In this document: piece after piece, positions 52,856-62,255 of the stretch
Numbering within the stretch: the first letter of the stretch is position 1
Layout of the letters: the number at the start of each line of letters is the position of its first letter
Assembly (NCBI RefSeq): GCF_000745005.1
Contig: NZ_JQNB01000001.1
Location: 4,085,501-4,149,500 of the forward strand
DNA: 64,000 bases
Direction of reading: 5' to 3'
From: Luteibacter sp. 9135
Lineage (GTDB): Bacteria; Pseudomonadota; Gammaproteobacteria; Xanthomonadales; Rhodanobacteraceae
Translations under genes and position numbers: made by a program
Notes under the pieces: model-generated
Database searches by the model: none
The model's input: the letters and a program-made list of their open reading frames with translations, nothing else
What the model was told of the DNA's origin: nothing

Positions 52856-54490
52856 CTAGCGACGACTACGAATCGCCTCGATCAGAGCGCGCGTTGCAGC
52901 GTCGAACTGGGACAGGTCGCCGGCATCCTTATCGTTGCTCAGCGAGGGATAGATCTGCTTGGCGATGACCTTGCCCAGCTCGACGCCCCACTGGTCGAAT
53001 GCGTTGATCCCCCACAGGTGACCGAGCAGGAAAACCTTGTGCTCGTACAGCGCGATCAGAGCACCCAGCGAGTGCGGCGTGAGCGAGTCGAGCATGAACA
53101 CGGTGCTGGGGCGATCGCCCTTGAAGGTGCGCTGTGCCGCAAGGGCGCGACGCTCGTCCTCGGTGCCGGTGTTCGCTTCGGCCAGGGCTTCTTCGAACGT
53201 CTTGCCCAGGGACAACGCGGCGGCCTGCGCCAGCAGGTTGGCGGTCAGCACGTCCTGGTTTTCGCGCAGCGGATGCGCCGGCTTGACCAGTCCGATGAAT
53301 TCCAGCGGGACCACATCCGTGCCCTGGTGCAATGCCTGGAAATAGGCATGCTGCGCATTCGTGCCGATGCTGCCCCAAACGACCGGGACGGTCTTGCCCG
53401 CCACTTCGCTGCCGTCGGACGGATGCACGTGCTTGCCGAGGCTTTCCATCTCCAGCTGCTGGAGGTAGGACGGAAGGTCGGCGAGCGAGTCCACGTAAGG
53501 GATCACGGCGCGACTGGTGGTACCGAGGACGTTACGATTCCATACCTCGGCGATGGCCAGCAGGACCGGAAGGTTGTCCTTCCATTCCGCCGTGCGGAAG
53601 TGATCGTCCGCTTCCGCGGCACCGGCCAGGAGGTCACGGAAACCGTTCATGCCGATGGCGAACGCGATCGACGCGCCCACCGCCGACCACAACGAGTAGC
53701 GGCCGCCCACGTAATCCCACATCGGCAGCACCTGCGAGGCGCCCCACTTGTGCACGGCCTCGTCGTTGGAACTCACGGCGACGAAGTGCTTCGACGTCTT
53801 CGCCTCGTCGCCGCCGTTGGCCTTGAGTATCCACTGGCGGAACACGCCGCCGTTCAGCAGGGTCTCCTGCGTGTTGAAGCTCTTGGAAACCAGGATCACC
53901 AGCGTGTGGGCAGGATCGAGCTTCTTCATCAGGTCGTAGGCGGCCTGCCCGTCGACGTTGGTGAGGAAGTGGCTGCGGATACCGTCGACATGGAACTGCT
54001 CGAGGGCGTGCACGGCCAGGCGCGGACCGAGATCCGAACCACCGATACCGATGTTGACCACGTCGGTGACGCCGTGGATCAGGCCGACCGACTCGCCTTC
54101 GCCCTTGTGCACGGCGTTGACCAGCTTCTCCATCTTGTCCAGTGCGTCGGCGACCTCCTTGCGGACATCGGCCGGTGCCGCGGGGTGACGCGAGGCACCG
54201 CCACGCAGGGCCGTATGCAGCACCGCGCGGTCTTCGGACGTGTTGATGTGCTTGCCTTCGAACATCGCGTCGCGCGCGGCTTTCCAGCCGGTGCTTTCGA
54301 TGTACTCGCCGACGGCGTCGAGCGCCGCCACGTCGAGCTTCTGGCGGGAGGCGTCGAGGAGAATGGGGCCCATGCGCCGACGCAGGCGCTCACCGCGGGC
54401 ATCGTCCTGGACGAGTTCGCGTAGCGTAGTCTTGGCGAGGCGGGAGGCGTGCTCCTCGAACGAGGGCAGGCGGGATTGCTTTGAGTCCAT
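52856..54490 (-). CDS. pgi: Glucose-6-phosphate isomerase
   Basis: 544 residues. GIGGSDLGPRLAVHAL, SKSFNTQETL and the signature VVWGSIGTNAQHAYFQALHQG. Interconverts glucose-6-P and fructose-6-P. Start at 54490 is the only ATG fitting family length. It ends at the strong terminator. Confidence 0.97.
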   Translation of the reverse strand: MDSKQSRLPSFEEHASRLAKTTLRELVQDDARGERLRRRMGPILLDASRQKLDVAALDAVGEYIESTGWKAARDAMFEGKHINTSEDRAVLHTALRGGASRHPAAPADVRKEVADALDKMEKLVNAVHKGEGESVGLIHGVTDVVNIGIGGSDLGPRLAVHALEQFHVDGIRSHFLTNVDGQAAYDLMKKLDPAHTLVILVSKSFNTQETLLNGGVFRQWILKANGGDEAKTSKHFVAVSSNDEAVHKWGASQVLPMWDYVGGRYSLWSAVGASIAFAIGMNGFRDLLAGAAEADDHFRTAEWKDNLPVLLAIAEVWNRNVLGTTSRAVIPYVDSLADLPSYLQQLEMESLGKHVHPSDGSEVAGKTVPVVWGSIGTNAQHAYFQALHQGTDVVPLEFIGLVKPAHPLRENQDVLTANLLAQAAALSLGKTFEEALAEANTGTEDERRALAAQRTFKGDRPSTVFMLDSLTPHSLGALIALYEHKVFLLGHLWGINAFDQWGVELGKVIAKQIYPSLSNDKDAGDLSQFDAATRALIEAIRSRR

Positions 54491-54608
54491 GGCTTCCACT
54501 TGGCTGCAACGGAAAGGGGGAACCCCGATCTTACCGCAGTGCAGCGTGGGCGGATTGTGTGGATGTGCTACAGGCGCCGCCGCAGGATCGTGCGACGACG
54601 CCCAGGCT

Positions 54609-54989
54609 TCACGCGGCCTGCTTGGGGATCGAGTGGTTGGTGTGCGTGATGCGGTTGTGCGCATCGACGTAGACCAGGTCGGGCTTGTACTTGGCCATTT
54701 CGGCCTCGGACAGGCTGGCGAACGCGGCGACGATCACCAGGTCGCCCACGGAGACGCGACGCGCGGCGCTACCGTTGACCGACAGGATGCCCGAGCCCTC
54801 GTCCGCGCGCAGCGCGTAGGTGACGAAGCGCTCGCCGTTGCTGATGTTCCAGGCATGGATCTGCTCGTACTCGCGGATACCCGCGGCGTCGAGCAGGTTG
54901 CCGTCGATGGCGATCGAACCTTCGTAGTTCAGCTCGGCGTGAGTCACCGTGGCGCGGTGGATCTTGCACTTGAGCATGTTGAGCTGCAT
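54609..54989 (-). CDS. panD: Aspartate 1-decarboxylase
   Basis: 126 residues. Self-cleavage at Gly24-Ser25 (NYEGSIAID) gives the pyruvoyl cofactor; [20 protein letters not shown] substrate region. Makes beta-alanine for panC, transcribed upstream in the same direction with a 138-base gap. Confidence 0.95.
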   Translation of the reverse strand: MQLNMLKCKIHRATVTHAELNYEGSIAIDGNLLDAAGIREYEQIHAWNISNGERFVTYALRADEGSGILSVNGSAARRVSVGDLVIVAAFASLSEAEMAKYKPDLVYVDAHNRITHTNHSIPKQAA

Positions 54990-55127
54990 GGCGGTCTCTG
55001 GGGGGATGGGTGGCTGCAAAACGCCCATTCTAACGGAGGGTGACCCATCCGTCGCGTGGGCTTCCTCTGTCGGAGCGCTTTATGGGGGACCGCGCGCGGA
55101 AACGCAAGTCCCCGTTTGTGAAAGGAA

Positions 55128-55973
55128 TCAGTCGAGGGCGAGGTTATCGATCAGGCGCGTGCCGCCCAGGCGGGCGGCGACCAGGGCGACCAGGCCCTCG
55201 CGTTGCTCCGGCGCCGGCTCGGCCAGGTCGTCGGCGCGCCGGATGGCCACGTAGTCGGGCACGAAGCCGGCCCGTTCCAGACGCGCACTGGCGGCCTGCT
55301 CCAGCGCCTGCCAGCTGTGCCCCTGGGCGAACAGGTCCTTCATCTGGACCAGGGTGGCGTGGATCTGCGGCGCCCGTGCCCGCTCCTGCGGCGACAGGTA
55401 CTGGTTGCGCGAACTCAAGGCCAGGCCATCGTCGTCGCGCAGCGTGGGTGCGGCCATGACCTTCACCGACAACGAGAGGTCGGCGACCATGCGCTCGATC
55501 ACCTTCAGCTGCTGGAAATCCTTCTGGCCGAACACCGCCAGGTCGGGCTGGACCAGGCTGAACAGCTTGGCCACCACCGTCGCCACGCCGTCGAAATGCC
55601 CTGGGCGATGCGCACCTTCCAGCGTATCGGTGATGACCGGCACATGGATGCTCACGCTGGCGCCCGCACCGAACGGATAGAGCGTCGATACATCCGGCGC
55701 GAACAGCACATCGCAGCCCGCCTCGGCCAGGCCGGCCTGGTCCTGGGCGAGCGTGCGCGGATAGCGCTCGAAATCCTCGCCCGGTCCGAACTGGGTCGGG
55801 TTGACGAACACGCTGGCGACGACGCGGTCGGCACGGGCGCGCGCCAGCTTCAGCAGCGAGTGATGGCCCGCGTGGAGATTGCCCATGGTGGGCACGAAGC
55901 CGACGTTCTGGCCGGCGGAGCGCCAGCCGCGTACGGTGGCGCGGAGCGCGGCGGCATCGGTAACGGTCTGCAT
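55128..55973 (-). CDS. panC: Pantoate-beta-alanine ligase
   Basis: 281 residues. VPTMGNLHAGHHSLL with HxGH nucleotide motif, SVFVNPTQFGPGEDF, GQKDFQQL, SSRNQYLSP. ATP-dependent amide formation from pantoate and beta-alanine. Nine bases after panB. Confidence 0.97.
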   Translation of the reverse strand: MQTVTDAAALRATVRGWRSAGQNVGFVPTMGNLHAGHHSLLKLARARADRVVASVFVNPTQFGPGEDFERYPRTLAQDQAGLAEAGCDVLFAPDVSTLYPFGAGASVSIHVPVITDTLEGAHRPGHFDGVATVVAKLFSLVQPDLAVFGQKDFQQLKVIERMVADLSLSVKVMAAPTLRDDDGLALSSRNQYLSPQERARAPQIHATLVQMKDLFAQGHSWQALEQAASARLERAGFVPDYVAIRRADDLAEPAPEQREGLVALVAARLGGTRLIDNLALD

Positions 55974-55982
55974 CGGGTGTCC

Positions 55983-56810
55983 TCAGGTAAAGCTGTGTTC
56001 GGCGCCGGGAAAGCGCCCTTCGCGCACGTCGGCGACGTAGGCGGCGATGGCTCCCTGGATGGAATCGCGTCCGGCAAGAAAATCCTTGGAAAACTTGGGC
56101 CGTTTGCCTGGCGTGAGGCCGAGCAGGTCGTACACCACCAGCACCTGGCCGTCGCAATCCACCCCCGCACCGATGCCGATAACCGGAATAGTCAGCGCCT
56201 CGGTGATCCGCTTCGCCAGCGCCGACGGTACGCATTCCAGCACCAGCAGGTCGGCACCGGCGGCTTCCACCGCCTGCGCGTCGGCCAGCAGCTTGTCGGC
56301 GGCTTCCCGGGTCTTGCCCTGCACCTTGTAGCCACCGAAGCGGTTGACCGACTGGGGCGTGAGGCCGAGATGGCTGCACACGGGGATATCGCGTTCCGCC
56401 AGTGCCGAGATGATGGCACAGACCCTACCGGCCCCTTCGATCTTGACCATGGCCGCACCGCCCTGCCCGACCAGCCGCGCGGCGGCATCCATCGCGGTGT
56501 CGATGTCGCGATCGCTCATGAAGGGAAGGTCGGCGACCAGCAGCGTCGCAGCCAGTCCGCGGGCAGCGGCGGCCGTGTGGTAAACCATCTCGTCGACGGT
56601 CACCGGCAGCGTGCTGGAGCGCCCCTGCACCACCATGCCCAGCGAATCGCCCACGAGGGCCACATCCACCCCGGCGCTTTCAAGCTGCGCGGCGAAGCTG
56701 GCATCGTAGGCCGTGAGCATCACGATCTTCCGACCTTCGGCTTTCATCGCCTTCAGGCCCGGCACGGTCACCGGCTTGCGTGCCGGCGCACTCGTTTTTT
56801 CGACGTACAC
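55983..56810 (-). CDS. panB: 3-methyl-2-oxobutanoate hydroxymethyltransferase
   Basis: 275 residues. [49 protein letters not shown] start at 56810 is likely; an upstream ATG at 56906 would overlap folK and add an odd stretch. It makes ketopantoate. Follows folK in one minus-strand series pcnB-folK-panB-panC-panD. Confidence 0.93.
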   Translation of the reverse strand: MYVEKTSAPARKPVTVPGLKAMKAEGRKIVMLTAYDASFAAQLESAGVDVALVGDSLGMVVQGRSSTLPVTVDEMVYHTAAAARGLAATLLVADLPFMSDRDIDTAMDAAARLVGQGGAAMVKIEGAGRVCAIISALAERDIPVCSHLGLTPQSVNRFGGYKVQGKTREAADKLLADAQAVEAAGADLLVLECVPSALAKRITEALTIPVIGIGAGVDCDGQVLVVYDLLGLTPGKRPKFSKDFLAGRDSIQGAIAAYVADVREGRFPGAEHSFT

Positions 56811-56865
56811 GCTGTTCTCGTCTTGCCGCGGGAAAGGTGGGATTGTCCGCCCAGGCGGTGCGAAG

Positions 56866-57363
56866 TCAAGGAACCGCCCGTGGAAGGGCGCGACACCCCG
56901 AGGCATCGACGGCCTCGAGCAAATCGGACACGCGGCCCAGCCCGGGCAGTACGGACTCGGATGCGATATCCGCCAGCGGCAGCAGGACGAAGGCCCGCTC
57001 CGCCATGCGTGGGTGGGGCACGGTCAGTCGATCGTCGGCGATCGTGGCATCACCGAACGCCAGCAGGTCCAGATCCAGGGTGCGCGGGCCCCATCGCTCG
57101 CCCTGGCGCACGCGGCCGAAGGCCTCTTCGACCGAAAGCAGCGTGTCCAGCAAGGCATGGGGCGTGAGCGTCGTCGAGACGGAGATCGCCGCGTTGATGA
57201 AGTGCGGCTGGTCCAGTTGTCCCCACGGCGGCGTGCTGAACAACCGCGAACGCCTGGTGACGCGCAGGCCAGGCGCCGCGTCCAGTGCAGCGATGGCGGC
57301 GTGCAGCCGGGTGCGGACGTCGCCGAGGTTGCCGCCCAGGCCGATGAAGGCCGTGGCGCTCAC
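56866..57363 (-). CDS. folK: HPPK, folate biosynthesis kinase
   Basis: 165 residues. [28 protein letters not shown], and signature [15 protein letters not shown]. Pyrophosphorylates hydroxymethyldihydropterin. GTG start overlapping the pcnB stop by 4 bases (GTGA). Confidence 0.93.
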   Translation of the reverse strand: MSATAFIGLGGNLGDVRTRLHAAIAALDAAPGLRVTRRSRLFSTPPWGQLDQPHFINAAISVSTTLTPHALLDTLLSVEEAFGRVRQGERWGPRTLDLDLLAFGDATIADDRLTVPHPRMAERAFVLLPLADIASESVLPGLGRVSDLLEAVDASGCRALPRAVP

Positions 57364-58760
57364 GCGTCGCCCGAGCCACCCTTGCCGCGCCCGGTGGGCT
57401 TGCGCCGCCGACGACGCTTGCGGGCCGGTGCGCCCGACGACGCGGCGGGTTCGTGCGCCGGCACGCCACCGCCACCCAGGGCCGCGGCGAGCATTTCCGG
57501 CGGAAGTTGCTGGGCGTGCGCCCACCACTCACCGAGTTCGCGCATGCCCTCGGATTCATAGGCACGCAGGAGCAGGAAATCGAAGGCCGCACGGAAGCGC
57601 GGATGCGACATCAGGCGGAACACCCGCTTGCGATGGATCTGCTCGAAACGCGGCTGCAACGACCAGATTTCTTCCATGGTGAGCGTAAAACGACGCGGGA
57701 TGGCCACGCGCTGGCATTGCTCGCCGACCACGCGCACGGCGGCATGCTGCCAGGCTTCGTTGGCGTCGTAGCCCTGCGCGATCCAGCCATGGGCCTGGTC
57801 GCGCACCTCGCCCCACAACAACACGGCATAAAGGAAGGCGGGGGTAACCGATTTTCCCTCGGCGATGCGGGCGTCGGTATTGGCCAGCCCCTGCTCGACC
57901 AGCGAACGCAAGGCGTTGTCGCCCCGCTCCAGCGCGCGCGCCGTGGCCGGGAACAGGAACTTCAGCAGACCGCAGCCCTCGAGCATCTTGAAGCTCTTCA
58001 GGCCGTGGCCGCCCAGGAACATCTTCAGCGATTCGTCGAACAGGCGCGCCGGCGCGGCTTCGGTCAGCAGGTTGCCCAGCGTGGCGAATGGCGCGGCGGC
58101 GGCGGCGTCGATGGTGAAGTCGAGTTTGGCGGCCAGGCGGGCGGCCCGCAGCATGCGGACCGGATCCTCCCGGTAGCGCAACTCGGGGTCGCCGATCAGG
58201 CGCATGCTGCGATCGTCCAGGTCCTGCATGCCGCCGACGAAATCGCGCACGCTGAAATCGGCGATGTCGTAATACAGCGCATTGACCCGGAAATCGCGCC
58301 GGATGGCGTCTTCCTCGATCGTGCCCCAGATGTTGTCGCGAACGATCCGGCCGTCGACGATATGACGATCGCCCTCGCCGCCCTCCTCGCCCGTACCGCG
58401 GAACGTGGCTACCTCGATGATCTCGGGGCCGAACACGACATGGGCCAGGCGGAAGCGTCGGCCGATCAGGCGGCAGTTGCGAAACAGCCCCTTGACCTCG
58501 TCGGGCGTGGCGTCGGTGGCCACGTCGAAGTCCTTGGGGTGGCCGCCCAGCAGCAGGTCGCGCACGGCGCCGCCGACCAGGAACGCCGCGAAGCCCGCGT
58601 CGTGGAGTCGGTAAAGCACGCGCAGGGCGGCCTTGCTGATGTTCTTGCGGGAAATGGCGTGCTGGTCGCGCGGAATGACGCGAAGCTTCGGCACGACCTC
58701 ATTCCTGGTTTCGGGATTCAAGCGGTCTTGGTCCTGGCGAACGCGTCCGCGTCCGAGCAA
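57360..58760 (-). CDS. pcnB: Poly(A) polymerase I
   Basis: About 466 residues (TTG start at 58760; a shorter TTG near 58718 is possible). Nucleotidyltransferase motif GGAVRDLLLGG and FDVATDATP, then RVNALYYD and RRDF; C-terminal Arg-rich tail (KRRRRRKPTGRGKGG) typical of PcnB rather than CCA enzyme. Adds poly(A) tails to RNAs for decay. Confidence 0.92.
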   Translation of the reverse strand: MLGRGRVRQDQDRLNPETRNEVVPKLRVIPRDQHAISRKNISKAALRVLYRLHDAGFAAFLVGGAVRDLLLGGHPKDFDVATDATPDEVKGLFRNCRLIGRRFRLAHVVFGPEIIEVATFRGTGEEGGEGDRHIVDGRIVRDNIWGTIEEDAIRRDFRVNALYYDIADFSVRDFVGGMQDLDDRSMRLIGDPELRYREDPVRMLRAARLAAKLDFTIDAAAAAPFATLGNLLTEAAPARLFDESLKMFLGGHGLKSFKMLEGCGLLKFLFPATARALERGDNALRSLVEQGLANTDARIAEGKSVTPAFLYAVLLWGEVRDQAHGWIAQGYDANEAWQHAAVRVVGEQCQRVAIPRRFTLTMEEIWSLQPRFEQIHRKRVFRLMSHPRFRAAFDFLLLRAYESEGMRELGEWWAHAQQLPPEMLAAALGGGGVPAHEPAASSGAPARKRRRRRKPTGRGKGGSGDA

Positions 58761-58848
58761 GTGGCTGCCCCCACCGGCAACCGGTGTCGGGATGAATGGG
58801 TCAAATGTAACGAATTAGACCCCGTCCGACGAGCGGGCTAGAAAATCG

Positions 58849-58876
58849 TTGCCGACAGCCGGAATTTGGCTATACT
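58849..58876 (+). promoter_or_regulatory. Sigma-70 promoter of tRNA-Glu
   Basis: TTGCCG (58849-58854), 16-base spacer, TATACT (58871-58876). About 28 bases before the tRNA start. Confidence 0.75.
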
Positions 58877-58904
58877 AGCGCGCTTCGTACCCCGAGTACG
58901 ACCC

Positions 58905-58980
58905 GCTCCCTTCGTCTAGTGGTCTAGGACACGGCCCTCTCAAGGCTGGAACACGAGTTCGAACCTCGTAGGGAGCACCA
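58905..58980 (+). tRNA. tRNA-Glu (anticodon CUC)
   Basis: 76 bases with CCA. Acceptor GCTCCCT/AGGGAGC, anticodon loop CTCTCAA with CTC, GAG-specific. fdxA starts 31 bases later, perhaps read through. Confidence 0.95.
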
Positions 58981-59011
58981 CTTTTCCTTTTTCGGTGCTC
59001 AACCCGTCCGC

Positions 59012-59335
59012 ATGACCTTTGTCGTTACCGACAACTGCATCAAGTGCAAGTACACGGACTGCGTCGAAGTGTGCCCGGTGGATGCGTTCCACGAGGGCCC
59101 GAACTTCCTGGTCATCAATCCGGACGAGTGCATCGACTGCACCCTCTGCGAGCCGGAATGCCCGATCAACGCCATCTATCCCGAGGACGATGTCCCCGCG
59201 GGCCAGGAGGCGTTCGTCAAGCTCAATGCCGAACTCGCGAAAGAGTGGAAGGTGATCACCGAGCGCAAGGACGGCCTCCCCGACGCCAAGGACTGGGAAG
59301 GCAAGCCGGGCAAGATCGATCTGATCGAACGCTGA
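59012..59335 (+). CDS. fdxA: Ferredoxin FdxA (7Fe-8S)
   Basis: 107 residues. First cluster region has [18 protein letters not shown], second [14 protein letters not shown]; a loop insertion after the second cluster ([11 protein letters not shown]) is typical. The start ATG follows the tRNA-Glu. Confidence 0.96.
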   Translation: MTFVVTDNCIKCKYTDCVEVCPVDAFHEGPNFLVINPDECIDCTLCEPECPINAIYPEDDVPAGQEAFVKLNAELAKEWKVITERKDGLPDAKDWEGKPGKIDLIER

Positions 59336-59395
59336 GCCTCCCCGTTGCGGACGATCAATGCGTTGTGCTCGTGGAACGACGCGACTCCTGAATGA

Positions 59396-59422
59396 AAAAC
59401 GCCGCCTCGAGGGCGGCGTTTT
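59396..59422. terminator. Bidirectional terminator between fdxA and bamC
   Basis: An 11-bp perfect stem (AAAACGCCGCC / GGCGGCGTTTT) with T runs for both directions; serves both convergent genes. Confidence 0.85.
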
Positions 59423-59442
59423 CGTTGGCGCGCAACGTGCGG

Positions 59443-60027
59443 TTACTTGCTGCCCATCCGCGACTTCAGCGAGTCGACCACACGGCGAACGCCACCGGCA
59501 TCGCCCTGTGCACGTACTTCGCTGCCCGAACCGCTTGGCGTGACCGCCAGCACGACGGTGTGGACACCGCCCTGTGCCGAGGCCGGGGCATCCTGCCCGT
59601 CGGCCTGTTTGCCGCCGCCGAACATCCGCTTGAACAGGCCCGGGCGGTTTTCCGGGGCGCTGGTGGTGGCGGCGATCTGGTAGGTGTGGTTGGCGTCGTC
59701 GTGGCCGACCACCTTGCCCAGGTCGCCCACGCTCAGCAGCTCGCCGATGCGACGGTAGGCGGCGTCCGGTGCATCCGTGAGGATGAAGCCGTCCGATACC
59801 GGGGCATTGATGGCCGCGGCCTTGGCATCGGCTGCACCCGAGCCGACGTCCGGCACGACCAGCGCCGCGCTCGTCGACGGCGTATCCAGGCCCGGCGGGA
59901 TTTCGAGCGGGGCCTCCTGCTGGGCTTTCTGCCATTCCTTGGTGGAGCGGAACGCGCCGCAACCGGACACGAGCAGGGCGGACAGGAGCAGTGCCGGGAC
60001 GACCAGCGCGTACGAGGTTTTCTTCAT
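59443..60027 (-). CDS. bamC: Outer membrane assembly lipoprotein BamC-like
   Basis: 194 residues. Lipobox LVSGC (about residue 23), then FRSTKEWQKAQQEAPLEIPPGLD, the signature N-terminal lasso seen in BamC that contacts BamD. Only about half the length of E. coli BamC (344), with one helix-grip-like domain (DAAYRRIGELLSVGDLGKVV) instead of two. Downstream of dapA in the same direction, the classic dapA-bamC pair. Confidence 0.85.
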   Translation of the reverse strand: MKKTSYALVVPALLLSALLVSGCGAFRSTKEWQKAQQEAPLEIPPGLDTPSTSAALVVPDVGSGAADAKAAAINAPVSDGFILTDAPDAAYRRIGELLSVGDLGKVVGHDDANHTYQIAATTSAPENRPGLFKRMFGGGKQADGQDAPASAQGGVHTVVLAVTPSGSGSEVRAQGDAGGVRRVVDSLKSRMGSK

Positions 60028-60055
60028 GAACTAAGGTTCCGTTGAATGGGATGCT

Positions 60056-60982
60056 TCAGGCGGCAGACGCCAATGGTGCCAGAGCGGAGAGTGTTTCGCG
60101 CAGCTTTGCCCGATCCGGGCCGGATTCGAGCTCGACCAGCGGCAACCGGAGCGCCGCGGAACCGAGCCCCAGCGCGCTCAGCCCCGCCTTGACCGGGATG
60201 GGATTCGGCGCGCAGTTCAGCGCGTCGATGAGCGGCGCCAGGCGGGCGACTTCGCGTGCGGTGCGGGTGGCATCGCCCGAGCGGGCGGCGTCGCAGAACG
60301 CGCGGAAAGCCTCCGGCACCAGGTTGGCCACGACCGAGATCGTTCCCGCGGCGCCCGCCAGCATGGCCTGGTGGGCCGAACCGTCGTCGCCGCTGAGGTA
60401 GACGAAATCCGCGCGGATAAGTTCCGCCAGCGCCTTGATGCGCTGCGTATCGCCCACGGCTTCTTTGATGCCGACGATGCCGGGGTGGTCGCGCAGTTGC
60501 GCCACGGTCTCCGGCGCGATGTCGCAGCCGGTACGGGACGGCACGTTGTAGAGGATGACGGGAAGGCCGCCTTCGTCGGCCACCGCAAGGAAATGCCGAC
60601 GGAGGCCTTCCTGGGTGGGACGCACGTAGAACGGCGCCACGACCAGCGCGGCGTCCGCGCCCAGCGCTTTCGCCCGACGCGTGGTGGCGACGGTGCGGGC
60701 GGTGCCGGCCTCGCCCGTGCCGGCGATGACCGGGATGCGATGGTCCACGTGCTTCACGGCGAACGCCAGCAGGCGCTCGAACTCGTCGTGCTCGAGGAAA
60801 TGCGCCTCACCCGTGGAGCCCGCCACCACCACGCCCTGCGTGCCACCGGCGATCTGCTGGTCCAGCAGGCGGCCGAAGGCATCCAGATCGAGGGAACCGT
60901 CCGCGGCGAAGGGGGTGGCCAGCGCGGTGATGCTTCCAGAGATATCCAAGGTGGAACCCGTTGAGTAATCAGCCGTTCCCAT
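60056..60982 (-). CDS. dapA: 4-hydroxy-tetrahydrodipicolinate synthase
   Basis: 308 residues. Catalytic Lys173 (GIKEAVGD), Tyr145 (LYNVPSRTG), Thr57 (GSTGEA). Start at 60982 is a few residues longer than usual but is the first ATG that fits. Makes the lysine/diaminopimelate precursor. Divergent from gcvR. Confidence 0.95.
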   Translation of the reverse strand: MGTADYSTGSTLDISGSITALATPFAADGSLDLDAFGRLLDQQIAGGTQGVVVAGSTGEAHFLEHDEFERLLAFAVKHVDHRIPVIAGTGEAGTARTVATTRRAKALGADAALVVAPFYVRPTQEGLRRHFLAVADEGGLPVILYNVPSRTGCDIAPETVAQLRDHPGIVGIKEAVGDTQRIKALAELIRADFVYLSGDDGSAHQAMLAGAAGTISVVANLVPEAFRAFCDAARSGDATRTAREVARLAPLIDALNCAPNPIPVKAGLSALGLGSAALRLPLVELESGPDRAKLRETLSALAPLASAA

Positions 60983-61086
60983 GTTACCGGGGCGTTTCCG
61001 GGTAGTCCATTCGGCCGATCGGGCGGCGATCCCGCGCGGGTGTCTTGCTAGCGTGCGACGGGGGCAAGTAAGCTGGCGCCGAAGCG

Positions 61087-61689
61087 ATGGTCCCGCCCCC
61101 GCGGGACGCGCCATGGGTACCCAAGCCTTTGAATCGTTCCGCAGCACGCACCACCACTACCGACAACCAGCTTCTCATCTCGACGCTGTCGCCGGCGCAC
61201 CGCGCGCCGATCCTCGCGCTGGCCAAGCGCATCGCGGATTCCGGCTGCAACCTGGCCGACGCCCGCGTCTCCACCATCGGCAACGACACCTCGGTCATGC
61301 TGTTGGCATCGGGCGCCTGGGATGCCGTGGCCAAGCTGGAAACCTCGCTCGGCAAGCTGGCCCGCGACGAAGAACTGCAGATCGTCCACTACCGCACCAC
61401 GCCGCGCGAGCCCACGTCGCACCTGCTTCCCTACCTGGTCGAGGTGATCGCCGCCGATCGTCCGGGCATCCTGGTCAAGATCATCGAATTCTTCTCCCGG
61501 CGCGACATCAGCGTCGAGCAGCTGTCGTCCATGCGCTACCAGGCCATGCAGACGGGCGCGGAGATGTTCCAGGCCCAGATCACCATCGGCATTCCGTCCG
61601 AAACCCACATCGCCGCCTTGCGCGACGATTTCCTCGAGTTGTGCGATGGCCTCAACCTCGACGCCATCATGGACCCCGTGAAGTTCTGA
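61087..61689 (+). CDS. gcvR: Glycine cleavage system repressor GcvR-like, ACT domains
   Basis: 200 residues. Two ACT-like domains: LLISTLSPAHRAPILALAKRI and YLVEVIAADRPGILVKIIEFF (DRPG signature), typical of GcvR. In E. coli it binds GcvA when glycine is low. Located as in E. coli between dapA and bcp. Confidence 0.85.
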   Translation: MVPPPRDAPWVPKPLNRSAARTTTTDNQLLISTLSPAHRAPILALAKRIADSGCNLADARVSTIGNDTSVMLLASGAWDAVAKLETSLGKLARDEELQIVHYRTTPREPTSHLLPYLVEVIAADRPGILVKIIEFFSRRDISVEQLSSMRYQAMQTGAEMFQAQITIGIPSETHIAALRDDFLELCDGLNLDAIMDPVKF

Positions 61690-61711
61690 GCCCAAGGATC
61701 GCCCCCCGCGC

Positions 61712-62173
61712 ATGACCGGAAAGACCACGAAGCTTCCGAAACTCGAAGGTACCCTCGGCGACGGCTCCTCGCTGTCACTGGCCGCGCTGAAGGGAAAATG
61801 GGTGGTGGTGTTCTTCTATCCCAAGGACAGCACCCCGGGCTGCACCACCGAGGCGAAGGATTTCCGCGACCTCTACGCGCAGTTCCAGGAGCGCAACGCC
61901 GAGGTCGTCGGCGTGTCGCGCGATTCCGTGCGCTCGCACGCCAACTTCGCCGCCAAGCAGTCCCTGCCCTTCCCGCTCGTCTCCGATCCCGACGAAACCT
62001 GGTGCCAGGCGTTCGACGTCATCCACGAGAAAGTGCTCTACGGCAAGCGCTACCTGGGCGTGGTGCGCAGCACTTTCCTGATCGATCCCCACGGCAAGGT
62101 CGCCGCCGAGTGGCGCGGGGTGAAGGTCCCCGGCCATGCGCAGGCCGTGCTAGAGCGTGTTCCCACCGCGTGA
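61712..62173 (+). CDS. bcp: Thiol peroxidase, bcp family
   Basis: 153 residues. Peroxidatic Cys44 in DSTPGCTTEA. The resolving Cys at +5 found in E. coli Bcp is Asp-neighboured Glu/Ala here, and the only other cysteine is Cys98, so the resolving step differs (1-Cys or atypical). Reduces lipid and H2O2 peroxides. Confidence 0.92.
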   Translation: MTGKTTKLPKLEGTLGDGSSLSLAALKGKWVVVFFYPKDSTPGCTTEAKDFRDLYAQFQERNAEVVGVSRDSVRSHANFAAKQSLPFPLVSDPDETWCQAFDVIHEKVLYGKRYLGVVRSTFLIDPHGKVAAEWRGVKVPGHAQAVLERVPTA

Positions 62174-62255
62174 CGGATTCCGCGTCATGCGGCTCCCACC
62201 CCCGGCCGTCGCCGTGCGGCCGGTCTTCGCAACCTCCACATGAGGTGACTTCCGT

